Source: an uncultured Desulfomonile sp. (GTDB lineage: Bacteria; Desulfobacterota; Desulfomonilia; Desulfomonilales; Desulfomonilaceae). Taken from it: a stretch of 64,000 nucleotides of DNA. The position numbers were made by a program, and so were the translations under genes. The stretch is taken from contig CAJBEZ010000046.1 in the NCBI GenBank assembly GCA_903952205.1, positions 1 to 64,000 of the forward strand, in the 5' to 3' direction. How positions within the stretch are numbered: position 1 is the first letter of the stretch; each line of letters opens with the position of its first letter. Positions 1 to 8,742 of the stretch are shown here, piece by piece. The notes below the pieces were generated by a model. It searched no databases, was not told where the DNA came from, and saw only the letters and a list, made by a program, of their open reading frames with translations.

Positions 1-167
1 GTCTTGATCAGCATCGTGGTCGACATCGCGACTTGAGCGCCCTTCATATAAATTTGCCACGGATGATCATCATCGATGATAGTGTTTAAATATTCATGCC
101 TCTGAGTCGAGTATTGAGCGCCACGTAAAACAATTCCGCTTTTACCTATCCATTCCCGAAGAGACAT
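1..167 (-). CDS. Phage terminase large subunit, N-terminal part (cut by window edge)
   Basis: The reading frame is open on the minus strand from a TGA at about 266 to the left end of the window, so only the N-terminus is visible. The first ATG is at 167; the frame stays open upstream of it, so a rare start up to about 30 codons earlier is possible. The segment around the last 20 visible residues reads MKGAQVAMSTTML. This lines up with the Walker A variant of lambda gpA/GpA-type terminases (KSARVGYSKML), the ATPase motor that packages phage DNA. It follows directly after the putative small subunit, as expected for a packaging module. The family call rests on one motif and gene order; the body of the protein lies outside the window. 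Confidence 0.6.
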   Translation of the reverse strand, partial: MSLREWIGKSGIVLRGAQYSTQRHEYLNTIIDDDHPWQIYMKGAQVAMSTTMLIK

Positions 168-256
168 TCTTTTGAATCTCTTCAGAAACGTGTTTGTTGG
201 GAGAACACCCCCTATAAAATTCTTGTCTATTTGGGTCGACTGTGGCTCCAGGTTTC

Positions 257-796
257 TTACCCCTCACTCGCTATCAACATTTTGTCAGCAACCTCATCCA
301 CGATTTCAACCAGTTCACCGACAAGTTCAGGCCGCCCGACAAGCTGCCTCTGGAATTCTTTTCTGAATTCTTCCCTGACTCGTTCGATAACCATGTTGTG
401 ATCCATTTCCATTTTTCGTTTGTTCAAACTCAGATTAATGGACTTGATCAGGACGTCGGCCACTCTTCCATAATCTCCGATAGACTCGCATTTTGGCCGT
501 TTCAGGGTGTCAAACGGAGCCCAGAAGAACTCCATGAGCCCTTTTAAGGCTTGAGACTCGAACTCCTTGGCGACCTTGTTATTGGTTTTTTCGCTTGAAA
601 GTTCTTTGTCCGCTTCGAGTTTTAATCTTTTGAGGAGTTGCTTGTTCCAGTCTTTGATTCGTTCCCTGGAAACCTGATATCCTTCGTTGGTAAGAAAATC
701 GTAAATGGATGAGTAGGGGCGCTCGGCCTGGAACCAATCGACAAGTTTCGCGCGTATATTATCCGGTAGCCGTTCAACATTGTCGACAACCTTCAA
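257..796 (-). CDS. Mu gp27-like (DUF3486-type) putative terminase small subunit
   Basis: This 179-residue protein has an N-terminal segment of the pattern LPDNIRAKLVDWF...YSSIYDFLTNEGYQVSRERIKDWN. That is the helix-turn-helix-like signature of the phage Mu gp27/DUF3486 family, thought to be terminase small subunits. The rest is charged and helical (KRKMEMDHNMVIERVREEFRKEFQRQL). The start is doubtful: 796 is a TTG with a poorly spaced GGGGGA upstream. The frame stays open to about 925 without any ATG or GTG, and a short in-register ATG reading (MDHYLRGKAV then TAG) lies there in another frame. The true N-terminus may therefore be longer or frameshifted. The gene ends just before the large terminase gene. 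The small-subunit role is inferred from the family and this position. Confidence 0.55.
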   Translation of the reverse strand: MKVVDNVERLPDNIRAKLVDWFQAERPYSSIYDFLTNEGYQVSRERIKDWNKQLLKRLKLEADKELSSEKTNNKVAKEFESQALKGLMEFFWAPFDTLKRPKCESIGDYGRVADVLIKSINLSLNKRKMEMDHNMVIERVREEFRKEFQRQLVGRPELVGELVEIVDEVADKMLIASEG

Positions 797-1187
797 TATA
801 CGCGCGGGCTTCCCCCTATCTTTTTCGAGATTGCTGATTTGAATCCCCCCCTGATGGCCTATACAGCCTTGCCGCGTAAATAATGATCCATAGTAATATA
901 ATGTGTCAATTTAATTTCCTACTATGAACTAGACGCCTCATAACATACTAACATCCTGTCATGTTTTGTCTATCAACACATTAAACTGCTGATTACAATA
1001 GGTTGTAACATGTTTGGCGAAGTTAGTTCACGTGGGCCATTTGGTGGGCCACGACTTGTCGTGATTTACCTATATTTTCCTAAATTGCTGAAATTGTTGG
1101 AGGGCAAAAAGAGGGCAAAAGTAAGGATAGATACAAAAATAGCCAGGAAGGTTCCTGGCTAACTAGTTGTTATTATATGTTGTTTAT
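797..1187. other. Gene-free stretch between phage genes and tRNA-Lys
   Basis: There is no complete ORF with a good start in these 391 bases. It holds an open frame continuing the small-terminase frame up to about 925, an AT-rich stretch, two copies of GTGGGCC near 1033 and 1044, the tandem direct repeat GAGGGCAAAA(A) at about 1100-1120, and the tRNA terminator. Tandem short repeats beside a tRNA resemble arm-type integrase sites, but no integrase gene is visible here. Confidence 0.4.
1135..1160 (-). terminator. Rho-independent terminator of tRNA-Lys
   Basis: On the minus strand an 8-bp perfect stem (AGCCAGGA/TCCTGGCT) is followed by TATTTTTG. It lies 27 bases downstream of the tRNA 3' end. 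Confidence 0.75.
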
Positions 1188-1263
1188 TGGTGGGCCGTCG
1201 GGGGCTCGAACCCCAAACCTACTGATTAAGAGTCAGTTGCTCTACCAATTGAGCTAACGGCCC
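1188..1263 (-). tRNA. tRNA-Lys (anticodon CTT)
   Basis: The 76-nt minus-strand cloverleaf has acceptor GGGCCGT pairing with ACGGCCC, a D-arm GCTC..GAGC, an anticodon stem ACTGA/TCAGT with loop CTCTTAA (anticodon CTT), a T-loop TTCGAGC closed by GGGG/CCCC, and discriminator A. The 3' CCA is encoded. A good promoter precedes it and a hairpin plus T-run follows it. tRNA genes are common phage attachment sites, and the phage-like genes start just beyond its 3' end. Confidence 0.95.
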
Positions 1264-1276
1264 ACTGGAAATTATA

Positions 1277-1305
1277 AATTTACCTTTTGGAGCATCTCAT
1301 GTCAA
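1277..1305 (-). promoter_or_regulatory. Promoter of tRNA-Lys
   Basis: A minus-strand TTGACA (1305-1300) lies 17 bases before TAAATT (1282-1277). It ends 13 bases before the first base of the tRNA, a consensus -35 with an acceptable -10. Confidence 0.65.
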
Positions 1306-1422
1306 GAATTAAACAGATTTGGAAATCCAACTACTCCCTATGGCCGCAATATAGTTTTATGGGTTGTTTTTATGGCCAATAGTGGTTACAGAACAAGGTA
1401 ATGAAATGCTGAGAAGGTACAA

Positions 1423-2514
1423 ATGGCCAATAAAGCAATAGTGTCAGTAACGAGAACCAAGCCTGCAACCGTGCTTCAAGACATAAAGACAACCATGGAG
1501 AGGGCGCGTTTAACAGAGTTTCTGGACCCTTCCCGTACCGTAATTCTGAAAGACAACATATCATGGCATTTCCCCTTTCTAAGCGCCAACACCACACCGT
1601 GGCAGCTCGAAGGAGTCATAATCGCGCTGAGGGAGTCGGGATACAACGACATCGTATGTGTTCAGAACGAAACAGTCGTTACTGACGCGTTCAAGGGAGA
1701 GAAACTCAACAAATATGTGCCGATATTCGAAAAATATAAGATACCGGTACTTTATAATTTTCGCGAATCCGACATTAGATGGGTCAAGTATAAACCCAAA
1801 GCGAAGATGAGAGTCTTGGACGACATTTTTCCTGAAGGCATAAGCATCCCAGAATATTTCCTTGGGAAAAATATCATTCATCTGCCCACGGTGAAATGTC
1901 ACATATATACAGGCACAACAGGTTCGATGAAAAATGCGTTCGGAGGTTTACTGAACACAAAGAGACATTATACTCATTCAGTAATTCATGAAACCCTGAA
2001 TGACCTTCTTGACATACAAAAGGAGATTCATTCAGGAATATTTACGGTGATGGATGGAACTGTCGCCGGTAGCGGACCTGGGCCCAGAACAATGACACCC
2101 GTTGAAAAGGATCTCATGCTTGCTTCCGGCGATAGTACGGCCATCGACGCCGTGGCGGCCAAACTTATGGGATTTGACCCTATGAGCCTGGATTTCATCC
2201 GTATAGCGCATGAATCCAATCTTGGAATCGGGAAAATCGATGAAATAGAAATAATTGGAGAAGATGTTTCAAAAGAGAATTGGGGTTTTACTGTTGGGAA
2301 CAATGCAGCTTCCGCTGTGGGGAAATTTATTTGGTTTGGGCCGTTGAAGCCAATTCAGAAGTTGTTTTTCAGAACACCGCTGGTATATCTTTTTGTTTTT
2401 GGGTCATTTTTTTACCATGATTATGTATACTGGCCCTTTAAGGCACGGCCTCAGATCGAACAATTCAAGAAAACCTCCAAATGGGGAAGGCTTTTTGATT
2501 CCTATTCGGAGTAA
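1423..2514 (+). CDS. DUF362-domain protein
   Basis: This 363-residue protein belongs to the DUF362 family. Recognisable segments are the N-terminal VILKDNISWHFPFLSANTT, the central LPTVKCHIYTGTTGSMKNAFG, and VMDGTVAGSGPGPRTMTP followed by AVAAKLMGFDP. These form the conserved core of a family often found next to ferredoxin domains; this copy has no Cys-rich ferredoxin tail. The C-terminal 60 residues are hydrophobic and aromatic (PLVYLFVFGSFFYHDYVYWPF) and may touch the membrane. The ATG is preceded by AGAAGG with 6-7 bases spacing. It stands alone and is followed by its own terminator. No biochemical role is established for this family that could be assigned here. Confidence 0.8.
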   Translation: MANKAIVSVTRTKPATVLQDIKTTMERARLTEFLDPSRTVILKDNISWHFPFLSANTTPWQLEGVIIALRESGYNDIVCVQNETVVTDAFKGEKLNKYVPIFEKYKIPVLYNFRESDIRWVKYKPKAKMRVLDDIFPEGISIPEYFLGKNIIHLPTVKCHIYTGTTGSMKNAFGGLLNTKRHYTHSVIHETLNDLLDIQKEIHSGIFTVMDGTVAGSGPGPRTMTPVEKDLMLASGDSTAIDAVAAKLMGFDPMSLDFIRIAHESNLGIGKIDEIEIIGEDVSKENWGFTVGNNAASAVGKFIWFGPLKPIQKLFFRTPLVYLFVFGSFFYHDYVYWPFKARPQIEQFKKTSKWGRLFDSYSE

Positions 2515-2538
2515 TGGCGCCAAGGCCATTTTGTTTTT
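2513..2538 (+). terminator. Terminator after the DUF362 gene
   Basis: AATGGC/GCCATT (6 bp, 6-nt loop) overlaps the stop codon and is followed by TTGTTTTTAT. Confidence 0.6.
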
Positions 2539-2675
2539 ATTACAGGCTCTGCTGGTTTGGCACCTTTGATGATCCGAAAATATTCACATGCGAGAACAGG
2601 CGCCGGCCATAAAGCCAAACGCCGTCCACGCCTATGATTGAAGATCGGCGATAGGAAAGAGCGCCAGTTTAAAAT

Positions 2676-3110
2676 TTACCGTCGCTTCTCATGGAAGAAT
2701 TCCGATTTCAAATGCTGATTGAGTTCAATTCGGACCTCGGCTCTTACGGTCTTAAGCGCCGTTTTCCATGCCTCGATTTTTTCAAGCGCCTCGATTTCCC
2801 ACGGAAGACGATCTTCCTGGGCTTTTGCGAGGATATCACGTTCGAGTTCTGGTGGGACTGGCGGTTCGAGTAATGATTCACATCTCGATTTAATGCGCCT
2901 GATCAGCTTTAGGAGGCGGAGGAGGTCATCTCGGGATAGATTCTCTGGCGGTTTTTCGGGAGAATTCTTGGGTATTAGGTTTAGCTGATCTAAAGCGATG
3001 CCATTTTTAATGGCTGTGTTAATGGTCTTTTTTAGTTGACGATAATTGCTCTCGAAGTCGCCGGGAGGTTCGGGAACTCCAATCGCGGCATCGGAATAGG
3101 GAAACAACAT
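2676..3110 (-). CDS. Small hypothetical protein, charged C-terminus
   Basis: Not recognised. The best start is the ATG at 3110: an exact AGGAGG lies 7 bases upstream, which also excludes the longer frame that begins at 3212. The 144-residue product starts MLFPYSDAAIGVPEPPGDFES. It continues with basic and acidic helices, a proline-rich break (SLLEPPVPPELERDILAKAQ) and a C-terminus rich in Glu, Lys and Leu that may form a coiled coil. There is no signal peptide, membrane segment or Cys motif. It stands alone, divergent from uvrA. It could be cytosolic and accessory, or a leftover of the nearby phage region; neither can be shown. Confidence 0.5.
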   Translation of the reverse strand: MLFPYSDAAIGVPEPPGDFESNYRQLKKTINTAIKNGIALDQLNLIPKNSPEKPPENLSRDDLLRLLKLIRRIKSRCESLLEPPVPPELERDILAKAQEDRLPWEIEALEKIEAWKTALKTVRAEVRIELNQHLKSEFFHEKRR

Positions 3111-3415
3111 CTCCATACCTCCTACTTGAAAAATAAAGTCCGAAAGGCGTCCGATATTGCGCCTCCCAGAAAATACTGCGGAGATAGCACGGGATCTTTC
3201 GTTAGTCAACAAATAGTTTATATTTTTTTATTATTGTATTGACTAAATAGGCGAAAGTATAAGCAGTGAGAATAAATATCAATAGAATTACATACACTTG
3301 GCTTAAAGCGCGGTATAAATTTCAATTTGATTTTTATTTCATTAAGTTCATCCAATAATAACAGTTACGTGATTGAATTATCTATTTAATAGCTTTGAAA
3401 GGTTTGAATGTCTTT
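3111..3415. other. AT-rich divergent intergenic region
   Basis: These 305 bases separate the small hypothetical gene (minus) from uvrA (plus). It is strongly AT-rich with several A/T homopolymers and must hold both promoters. A TTGACT at about 3239 lacks a well-spaced -10, and no convincing SOS operator was seen. Confidence 0.4.
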
Positions 3416-6271
3416 ATGTCATCAAAGAATATAGTGATTCGCGGAGCGCGTGAACACAACCTGAAAAATATTGATCTTGAAATTCCACGGGACAAGCTGG
3501 TCGTCATTACCGGTCTTTCTGGGTCTGGAAAGTCAACCCTGGCGTTTGACACAATCTACGCTGAAGGCCAAAGGCGTTACGTGGAATCGCTTTCAGCATA
3601 CGCCAGGCAGTTTCTTGAGATGATGGACAAGCCCGATGTGGACCTTATAGAAGGCCTGTCACCGGCCATAAGCATCGAACAGAAAACCACCTCAAAAAAT
3701 CCCAGGTCGACAGTAGGAACAGTCACCGAGATATACGACTATCTTAGGCTGCTCTACGCTCGCGTTGGTATTCCCCATTGCTGGGAATGCGGCAAACCAA
3801 TCAGTTCCATGACGATTCAACAAATGGTTGATCAGGTCATGGCTTTTCCGGAAAACTCGAGAATTCATGTTCTTGGCCCGATAATTAAAGGTAGGAAGGG
3901 AGAGTACCGGTCGGAGCTCACAAAGCTGCTTCGTGATGGTTTCATCAGGGCAAAGATTGACGGAAAATTGGTAGATTTGTCCACCGAGGTTCGGTTAGAA
4001 AAAAATAAGAAGCATGACATTGATGTAGTCGTCGACCGACTGGTAATTAGGCCGGGAGTGGAACGAAGACTGGCTGATTCTCTGGCGATAGCGGCGCATC
4101 TTGGGCAGGGCGTGGTAGTTCTTGAGGATCAGGATGGAAAGACATACCTTTTCAGTGAAAACCTCTCTTGTCCGGAACATGGCGTTTCCATTGGCGAACT
4201 CTCCCCTAGACTGTTTTCATTTAATAATCCTTATGGCGCGTGCGAGGTTTGCGGGGGGCTTGGAGTGAAGAGGCGTTTTGATCCTGACCTGGTTGTTCCT
4301 GACCCAGAGCTTTCACTTCTCGATGGCGCCATAGCTCCATGGAAAAAGACCAGCTCCATATTTCTCAAACAGACTCTAATGTCGCTAGCCAATCATTATG
4401 CGTTTGACACAAGTCTGCCCTTTGGACAATTGACGGCGAAGGTTCAGGACATGGTTCTGTATGGATCAGGCGACGAGGAAATAGATTTCAATTATGAGAG
4501 GGACGGCAGACGACATTATTTTCGAAAGCCGTTCGAAGGTGTGATCCCAAACATGGAAAGACGCCAGCTCGAAACTCAGAGTGAAGACGTGGTGGAGGAG
4601 TTTGGAGCGTTTCTTAGTGAAATACCTTGCCCATCATGTCAGGGGGCAAGACTTAAAAGAGAGGCCAGAAGCGTTTTCATTGGTGGGATCCCGATCCATG
4701 AACTTACATCCCTGTCGGTTAGACAGGCCTCCAAATTTATGGAGAATCTGATCCTCACCCCAAGAAGTGTTGAGATAGCCAGGAGGGTAATAAAGGAAAT
4801 ACGCTCGAGGCTTGGTTTTCTGGAAAAGGTCGGTTTGCGCTACCTGACGCTTGACAGGAGCGCCGCTACGCTTTCGGGAGGAGAATCCCAGCGAATTAGA
4901 CTTGCGACTCAGGTGGGATCATCTCTCGTTGGGGTTCTTTACATTCTGGATGAGCCGAGTATCGGGCTTCATCAAAGAGACAATCAGAAGCTCCTGTCTA
5001 CTCTGACAGACCTGAGGGATCAAGGGAACACAGTCATTGTCGTTGAACACGACCCGGAGACAATAACGCACGCCGATTTTGTGATTGACATGGGACCTGG
5101 AGCAGGAAGACTAGGCGGTGAAGTGATTTTTGCCGGCGCTCCGGCGGAATTGCTCAAATGTCAAAAGTCAATAACGGGCAGGTACCTTTCAGGCGCAGAG
5201 ATCATTCCGGTTCCAGAGAAACGCAGGAAACCGGCAAAGGAAAAGATCACAATCAGAGGAGCCAGGGCTAACAATCTGAAGAACATAGACGTGACTATTC
5301 CATTACGGGTACTGACCTGTGTGACAGGTGTTTCCGGATCAGGAAAAAGCACCCTGGTCATTGAGGTTCTTCGAAAAGCCTTGCAAACCAAAACTCAGCG
5401 GAACCTGGAAAAACTGAATTATGTAGACAAGATAGAAGGCTTGTGGCAGGTCGACAAGGTAATTGAAATAGACCAGAGTCCAATTGGACGCACCCCTCGT
5501 TCCAATCCCGCTACCTATACTGGGGTATTTGGTTACATCCGGGAACTTTTCTCAACTTTGCCTGAATCCAAAATGAGAGGCTACAAACCAGGACGTTACA
5601 GTTTTAATGTCAAAGGGGGAAGATGTGAAGCCTGCCACGGCGATGGGGTGATAAAGATTGAAATGCACTTTCTTCCGGATGTTTATGTGAAATGTGACGT
5701 ATGTGATGGCAAGAGATACAATCGGGAGACACTTGAAATCAAATTCAAAGGTAAGAGTATAACCGACGTCCTGGATATGACCGTAAATCAGGCCGCAGAG
5801 TTCATGGAGAACATACCTTCCGTTTACAACAAGCTCAGGACATTGGAGGAAGTCGGACTCGATTATATCAAGCTGGGACAGCCGGCAACGACGCTTTCGG
5901 GTGGCGAGGCCCAAAGAATCAAACTATCAAAAGAACTCTCACGTAGAAGCACAGGCAAGACTCTTTATATTCTTGATGAACCGACAACAGGTCTCCATTT
6001 TGCAGACGTGAAGAAATTGTTGGATGTCCTCACAAGTTTGGTGGAAGCCGGTAACACGGTTCTTGTAATTGAACATAATATGGATGTGATAAAAGTAGCG
6101 GACTATATCATCGATCTGGGACCCGAGGGAGGGGATGAGGGCGGGGAGGTCATAGTTCAGGGGACGCCGGAAAAAGTCGCTGAAACCCCCGGGTCGTATA
6201 CCGGTCATTTCCTTAAGGAAGCGCTAGGAGATCAAAAGGGATACAGATCAATAATAGCTGGGGCGGCCTAG
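3416..6271 (+). CDS. uvrA: Excinuclease ABC subunit A
   Basis: UvrA is the damage-sensing ATPase dimer of nucleotide excision repair that loads UvrB. The 951-residue protein has the full class I layout: Walker A GLSGSGKS near residue 33, a CxxC zinc module (CEVCGGLG, about 275), [10 protein letters not shown] (about 410), the first signature [12 protein letters not shown] with Walker B YILDEPS, a second Walker A GVSGSGKS (about 640), the long zinc finger CEACHGDG...CDVCDGKR (about 740-770), and the second [12 protein letters not shown] with [12 protein letters not shown] chose ATG 3416 because the product then begins [19 protein letters not shown], the usual family N-terminus; a TTG seven codons earlier is the alternative. 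Monocistronic, ending in a strong hairpin shared with the convergent acyl-CoA synthetase. Confidence 0.97.
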   Translation: MSSKNIVIRGAREHNLKNIDLEIPRDKLVVITGLSGSGKSTLAFDTIYAEGQRRYVESLSAYARQFLEMMDKPDVDLIEGLSPAISIEQKTTSKNPRSTVGTVTEIYDYLRLLYARVGIPHCWECGKPISSMTIQQMVDQVMAFPENSRIHVLGPIIKGRKGEYRSELTKLLRDGFIRAKIDGKLVDLSTEVRLEKNKKHDIDVVVDRLVIRPGVERRLADSLAIAAHLGQGVVVLEDQDGKTYLFSENLSCPEHGVSIGELSPRLFSFNNPYGACEVCGGLGVKRRFDPDLVVPDPELSLLDGAIAPWKKTSSIFLKQTLMSLANHYAFDTSLPFGQLTAKVQDMVLYGSGDEEIDFNYERDGRRHYFRKPFEGVIPNMERRQLETQSEDVVEEFGAFLSEIPCPSCQGARLKREARSVFIGGIPIHELTSLSVRQASKFMENLILTPRSVEIARRVIKEIRSRLGFLEKVGLRYLTLDRSAATLSGGESQRIRLATQVGSSLVGVLYILDEPSIGLHQRDNQKLLSTLTDLRDQGNTVIVVEHDPETITHADFVIDMGPGAGRLGGEVIFAGAPAELLKCQKSITGRYLSGAEIIPVPEKRRKPAKEKITIRGARANNLKNIDVTIPLRVLTCVTGVSGSGKSTLVIEVLRKALQTKTQRNLEKLNYVDKIEGLWQVDKVIEIDQSPIGRTPRSNPATYTGVFGYIRELFSTLPESKMRGYKPGRYSFNVKGGRCEACHGDGVIKIEMHFLPDVYVKCDVCDGKRYNRETLEIKFKGKSITDVLDMTVNQAAEFMENIPSVYNKLRTLEEVGLDYIKLGQPATTLSGGEAQRIKLSKELSRRSTGKTLYILDEPTTGLHFADVKKLLDVLTSLVEAGNTVLVIEHNMDVIKVADYIIDLGPEGGDEGGEVIVQGTPEKVAETPGSYTGHFLKEALGDQKGYRSIIAGAA

Positions 6272-6290
6272 GTCCATGACACTGTGAGAC

Positions 6291-6338
6291 CCAGGAAGGA
6301 GTTTTTGGGGCTCTGTTGTCCTCAAAATTCCTTCCTGG
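6291..6338. terminator. Long inverted repeat between uvrA and the convergent acyl-CoA synthetase
   Basis: CCAGGAAGGA pairs with TCCTTCCTGG (10 bp perfect). The pairing continues through GTTTTTGGGG against CCTCAAAAT, giving a stem near 19 bp. Its position between convergent genes suggests a bidirectional terminator, although the U-tract is poor. Confidence 0.6.
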
Positions 6339-6409
6339 AATCGAAGCATTAGAAATTTTCCTATGAGCCAAATTCGTCTTGGCGCGGTTTATGGAGTCGG
6401 TCGTTCTCT

Positions 6410-8089
6410 CTAGTCTTTTTTGACCTTTGACGTTTCCTGATCCATCTTTTTAAGCTCTTTTCTCAAGATCTTGCCCACAGCGCTCTTGGGGAGTTCGACA
6501 ACGAATTCGACATATTTAGGCACTTTGTATTTAACAAGGTTGTCCTTGCAGTAGTCAATAATTTCAATTGGTGTAGATGTTTCGCCGGGTTTTAAGACAA
6601 CATAGGCCTTAACCCGTTCCCCGGAATACTGGTCGGGGACACCAATCGCGCACGCTTCAAGGACCTTCGGATGAGTAAACAGCACTTCGTCAACATCCCG
6701 GGGATAGATGTTGAATCCACCGGATATGATCATGTCCTTTTTCCTGTCCACTATGCTGAAATACCCTTCTTCATCCACCACAGCGATGTCACCCGTCAGC
6801 AGCCAACCATCCCTAACTGTCAGTTCAGTTTCGTCGGGTCTGTTATTATAACCTTTCATGACTTGGGGGCCCTTGATGCAGAGTTCTCCAGGTTCGTTGA
6901 CAGCGGTTATTTCCTGGAAGTAGTCATCTACCCCAACCAGCTTAGCCTCTGTGTTCGGCAAGGGAAGGCCGATTGAACCTGGCTTTCTATTGCCACCCAG
7001 GGGATTAATCGTAGCCACAGGAGTGGTTTCGGTTAGTCCATACCCTTCGCAAATCTGGGCCCCGGTCAGTTCTTCAAACTTGCGTATAGTTTCAAGTGGC
7101 AAGGGCGCTCCACCTGAAAAGCAACCACGAATGGAGGAAATATCGTATTTCTTTAGGTCGGGGAAGTTGATCATACCGTTATAAAGAGTTGGAACGGCAG
7201 GAATGTATGTGGCTTTAAATTTTTGAATGGATTCGAGAATCGACTTAGGGTCAGGTTTAGGAATAAGGATATCAGCGTATCCATAATAAATTGCCATGTT
7301 CATTGCTGTTGTAAGTCCGAAAGAATGAAAGAAAGGCAAACAGCCAACGACAGTTTCGGCTCCGTCAGTGAAAGCGTAAAACCAGGCTCTACACTGTTGA
7401 ACGTTGCTCGACAAGTTTGCGTGAGTCAGTTGAACACCCTTTGAAACACCTGTAGTGCCTCCTGTGAACAATAAAAGGGCCGTATCTTGCCAGTCACCCT
7501 TGTGTGTGGTCTTTATAGGCTCGTATTTCTTGATAAGGTCCGTGAATTCATAGATATCCTTGCCGTTCGGCGTTTTAAGATGCATACCTTTTCTGACGAA
7601 CGGGAATAACTGTTTGAGAGGGAAGGGCAGGTAATCACGAATATGACATGAAACGATTTTAGTAATGTTTGTCTTTGACCTCAACGCCGCCATTCTAGGC
7701 ACAAGAAGATCCAGACATATCAAAAGCTTCGCGTTAGAGTCGTTATATTGATGTTCCAATTCCCTGTCAGTGTAGAGGGGATTATTGAGAGCGCATATTG
7801 CGCCGGCCCTCAAAGCCCCGTATACGGCTACCACCATCTGAACGATGTTTGGAAGAAGCGTTGCGACTGTATCTCCTGGTTTGATCCCGAGATCCACGAG
7901 GGCGGAAGCGAAACGAGAAACCATTTCATCGAGTTTCTTGAAACTGATTTTGGTTCCCTGAAATATCAGGGCCGTATTGTCCGGGAACCTTTTGGCTGTA
8001 CGGGCCAAGGCCTCCGGTGGGTTGATTTTTTCAATTTCTATTTGGGTGGGCACTTCCGGCGAATATGACTTCAGCCAAATCTTATCCAT
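6410..8089 (-). CDS. Long-chain fatty acid-CoA ligase (AMP-binding)
   Basis: This 559-residue member of the adenylate-forming family activates fatty acids (or related carboxylates) to acyl-CoA through an acyl-adenylate. The ATP P-loop LFTGGTTGVSKGV lies near residue 215. YGLTETTP (A5) is near 350, followed by GWLLTGDIAVVDEEGYFSIVDRKKDMI (A7/A8, near 435) and the C-terminal catalytic lysine in KSAVGKILRKEL (A10). Length and the CLPFFHSFG segment fit FadD-like enzymes, but the chain length cannot be read from the sequence. AGGAGG lies 6 bases before the ATG. Monocistronic, convergent with uvrA. In an anaerobe with a CoA-ester metabolism it could serve fatty- or aromatic-acid use. Confidence 0.9.
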   Translation of the reverse strand: MDKIWLKSYSPEVPTQIEIEKINPPEALARTAKRFPDNTALIFQGTKISFKKLDEMVSRFASALVDLGIKPGDTVATLLPNIVQMVVAVYGALRAGAICALNNPLYTDRELEHQYNDSNAKLLICLDLLVPRMAALRSKTNITKIVSCHIRDYLPFPLKQLFPFVRKGMHLKTPNGKDIYEFTDLIKKYEPIKTTHKGDWQDTALLLFTGGTTGVSKGVQLTHANLSSNVQQCRAWFYAFTDGAETVVGCLPFFHSFGLTTAMNMAIYYGYADILIPKPDPKSILESIQKFKATYIPAVPTLYNGMINFPDLKKYDISSIRGCFSGGAPLPLETIRKFEELTGAQICEGYGLTETTPVATINPLGGNRKPGSIGLPLPNTEAKLVGVDDYFQEITAVNEPGELCIKGPQVMKGYNNRPDETELTVRDGWLLTGDIAVVDEEGYFSIVDRKKDMIISGGFNIYPRDVDEVLFTHPKVLEACAIGVPDQYSGERVKAYVVLKPGETSTPIEIIDYCKDNLVKYKVPKYVEFVVELPKSAVGKILRKELKKMDQETSKVKKD

Positions 8090-8222
8090 GAAATCCTCCT
8101 AGAATTGGACAAATCAGAATATGTAGATTTTCTCAAATGTGGTAATCGACAAACGATGAGATTAAAGTATAACTTATAACAAGCTGCTCTTCAAAGAAAA
8201 AAGGTTTCTTTTTTTCGAGAGA

Positions 8223-8253
8223 TTGTTCACCGAAGTAATTCTGATGCTATAAT
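8223..8253 (+). promoter_or_regulatory. Candidate promoter placing the start point at the ATG
   Basis: TTGTTC (8223-8228) and a perfect TATAAT (8248-8253) lie 19 bases apart. The expected start of transcription is at or within one base of the ATG at 8260, and no Shine-Dalgarno is present. Confidence 0.5.
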
Positions 8254-8259
8254 GACTTT

Positions 8260-8742
8260 ATGGTCAAAATAGTTATTAGGGAAATTTTGGTATTTGTTCT
8301 CTCAATCGCCATATTTCCCGCGACTCTTATCTTGTTGATTTTACGTGGAGATCTGGATCGTTACGGACTGATGATGATTTCCCGTGAATTGCTTACTGCG
8401 GGGTCGTCGTTTCTTGAGTCGATATTGTTGATAGTGTCCAGATTGCTTGCTCCATACGCTTTGATACAGGCGCTCAGGGCTTATCAATGGTCTAGAGAGG
8501 GAGCAGAGCCCAGAAGATGGGCCTACCTTTACTATGCCTTATTGTCAGGCCTGGTTGGGGTGTGGTTTGGCGGAAAGTCGATGGACCTGTTGTACTTCAT
8601 GTTTCAACTGGGGGACATTCCGGGGGAACTCGCACAGTTCTTGAGGCTGGAATATGGGCATCTGTTGGTGGGACTGGCGGGGCTCTATGTCTCCATCCGA
8701 TGCCTGCGCATATCTATCAAATCAGCTCAAATCAAATCTTAG
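8260..8742 (+). CDS. Small integral membrane protein, unknown
   Basis: Not recognised. The 160-residue protein has four hydrophobic stretches: about 6-28 (ILVFVLSIAIFPATLILLIL), 48-70 (SSFLESILLIVSRLLAPYAL), 90-112 (YYALLSGLVGVWFGG) and 133-150 (HLLVGLAGLYVSI). It has short basic loops (RGDLDR, REGAEPRRW) and a basic C-terminus, so it is most likely an inner-membrane protein. There is no ribosome binding site; a TATAAT six bases upstream of the ATG suggests a leaderless message. The last four bases overlap the 3' end of the convergent receiver-LpxC gene. No enzyme motif was seen. Confidence 0.65.
   Translation: MVKIVIREILVFVLSIAIFPATLILLILRGDLDRYGLMMISRELLTAGSSFLESILLIVSRLLAPYALIQALRAYQWSREGAEPRRWAYLYYALLSGLVGVWFGGKSMDLLYFMFQLGDIPGELAQFLRLEYGHLLVGLAGLYVSIRCLRISIKSAQIKS

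Noticed and set aside
2556-2572. Sigma-54 promoter (TGGCACCTTTGATG)
   Set aside because: The -24 part fits, but the -12 GC is missing at the required spacing and the nearest plus-strand gene is uvrA, 850 bases on.
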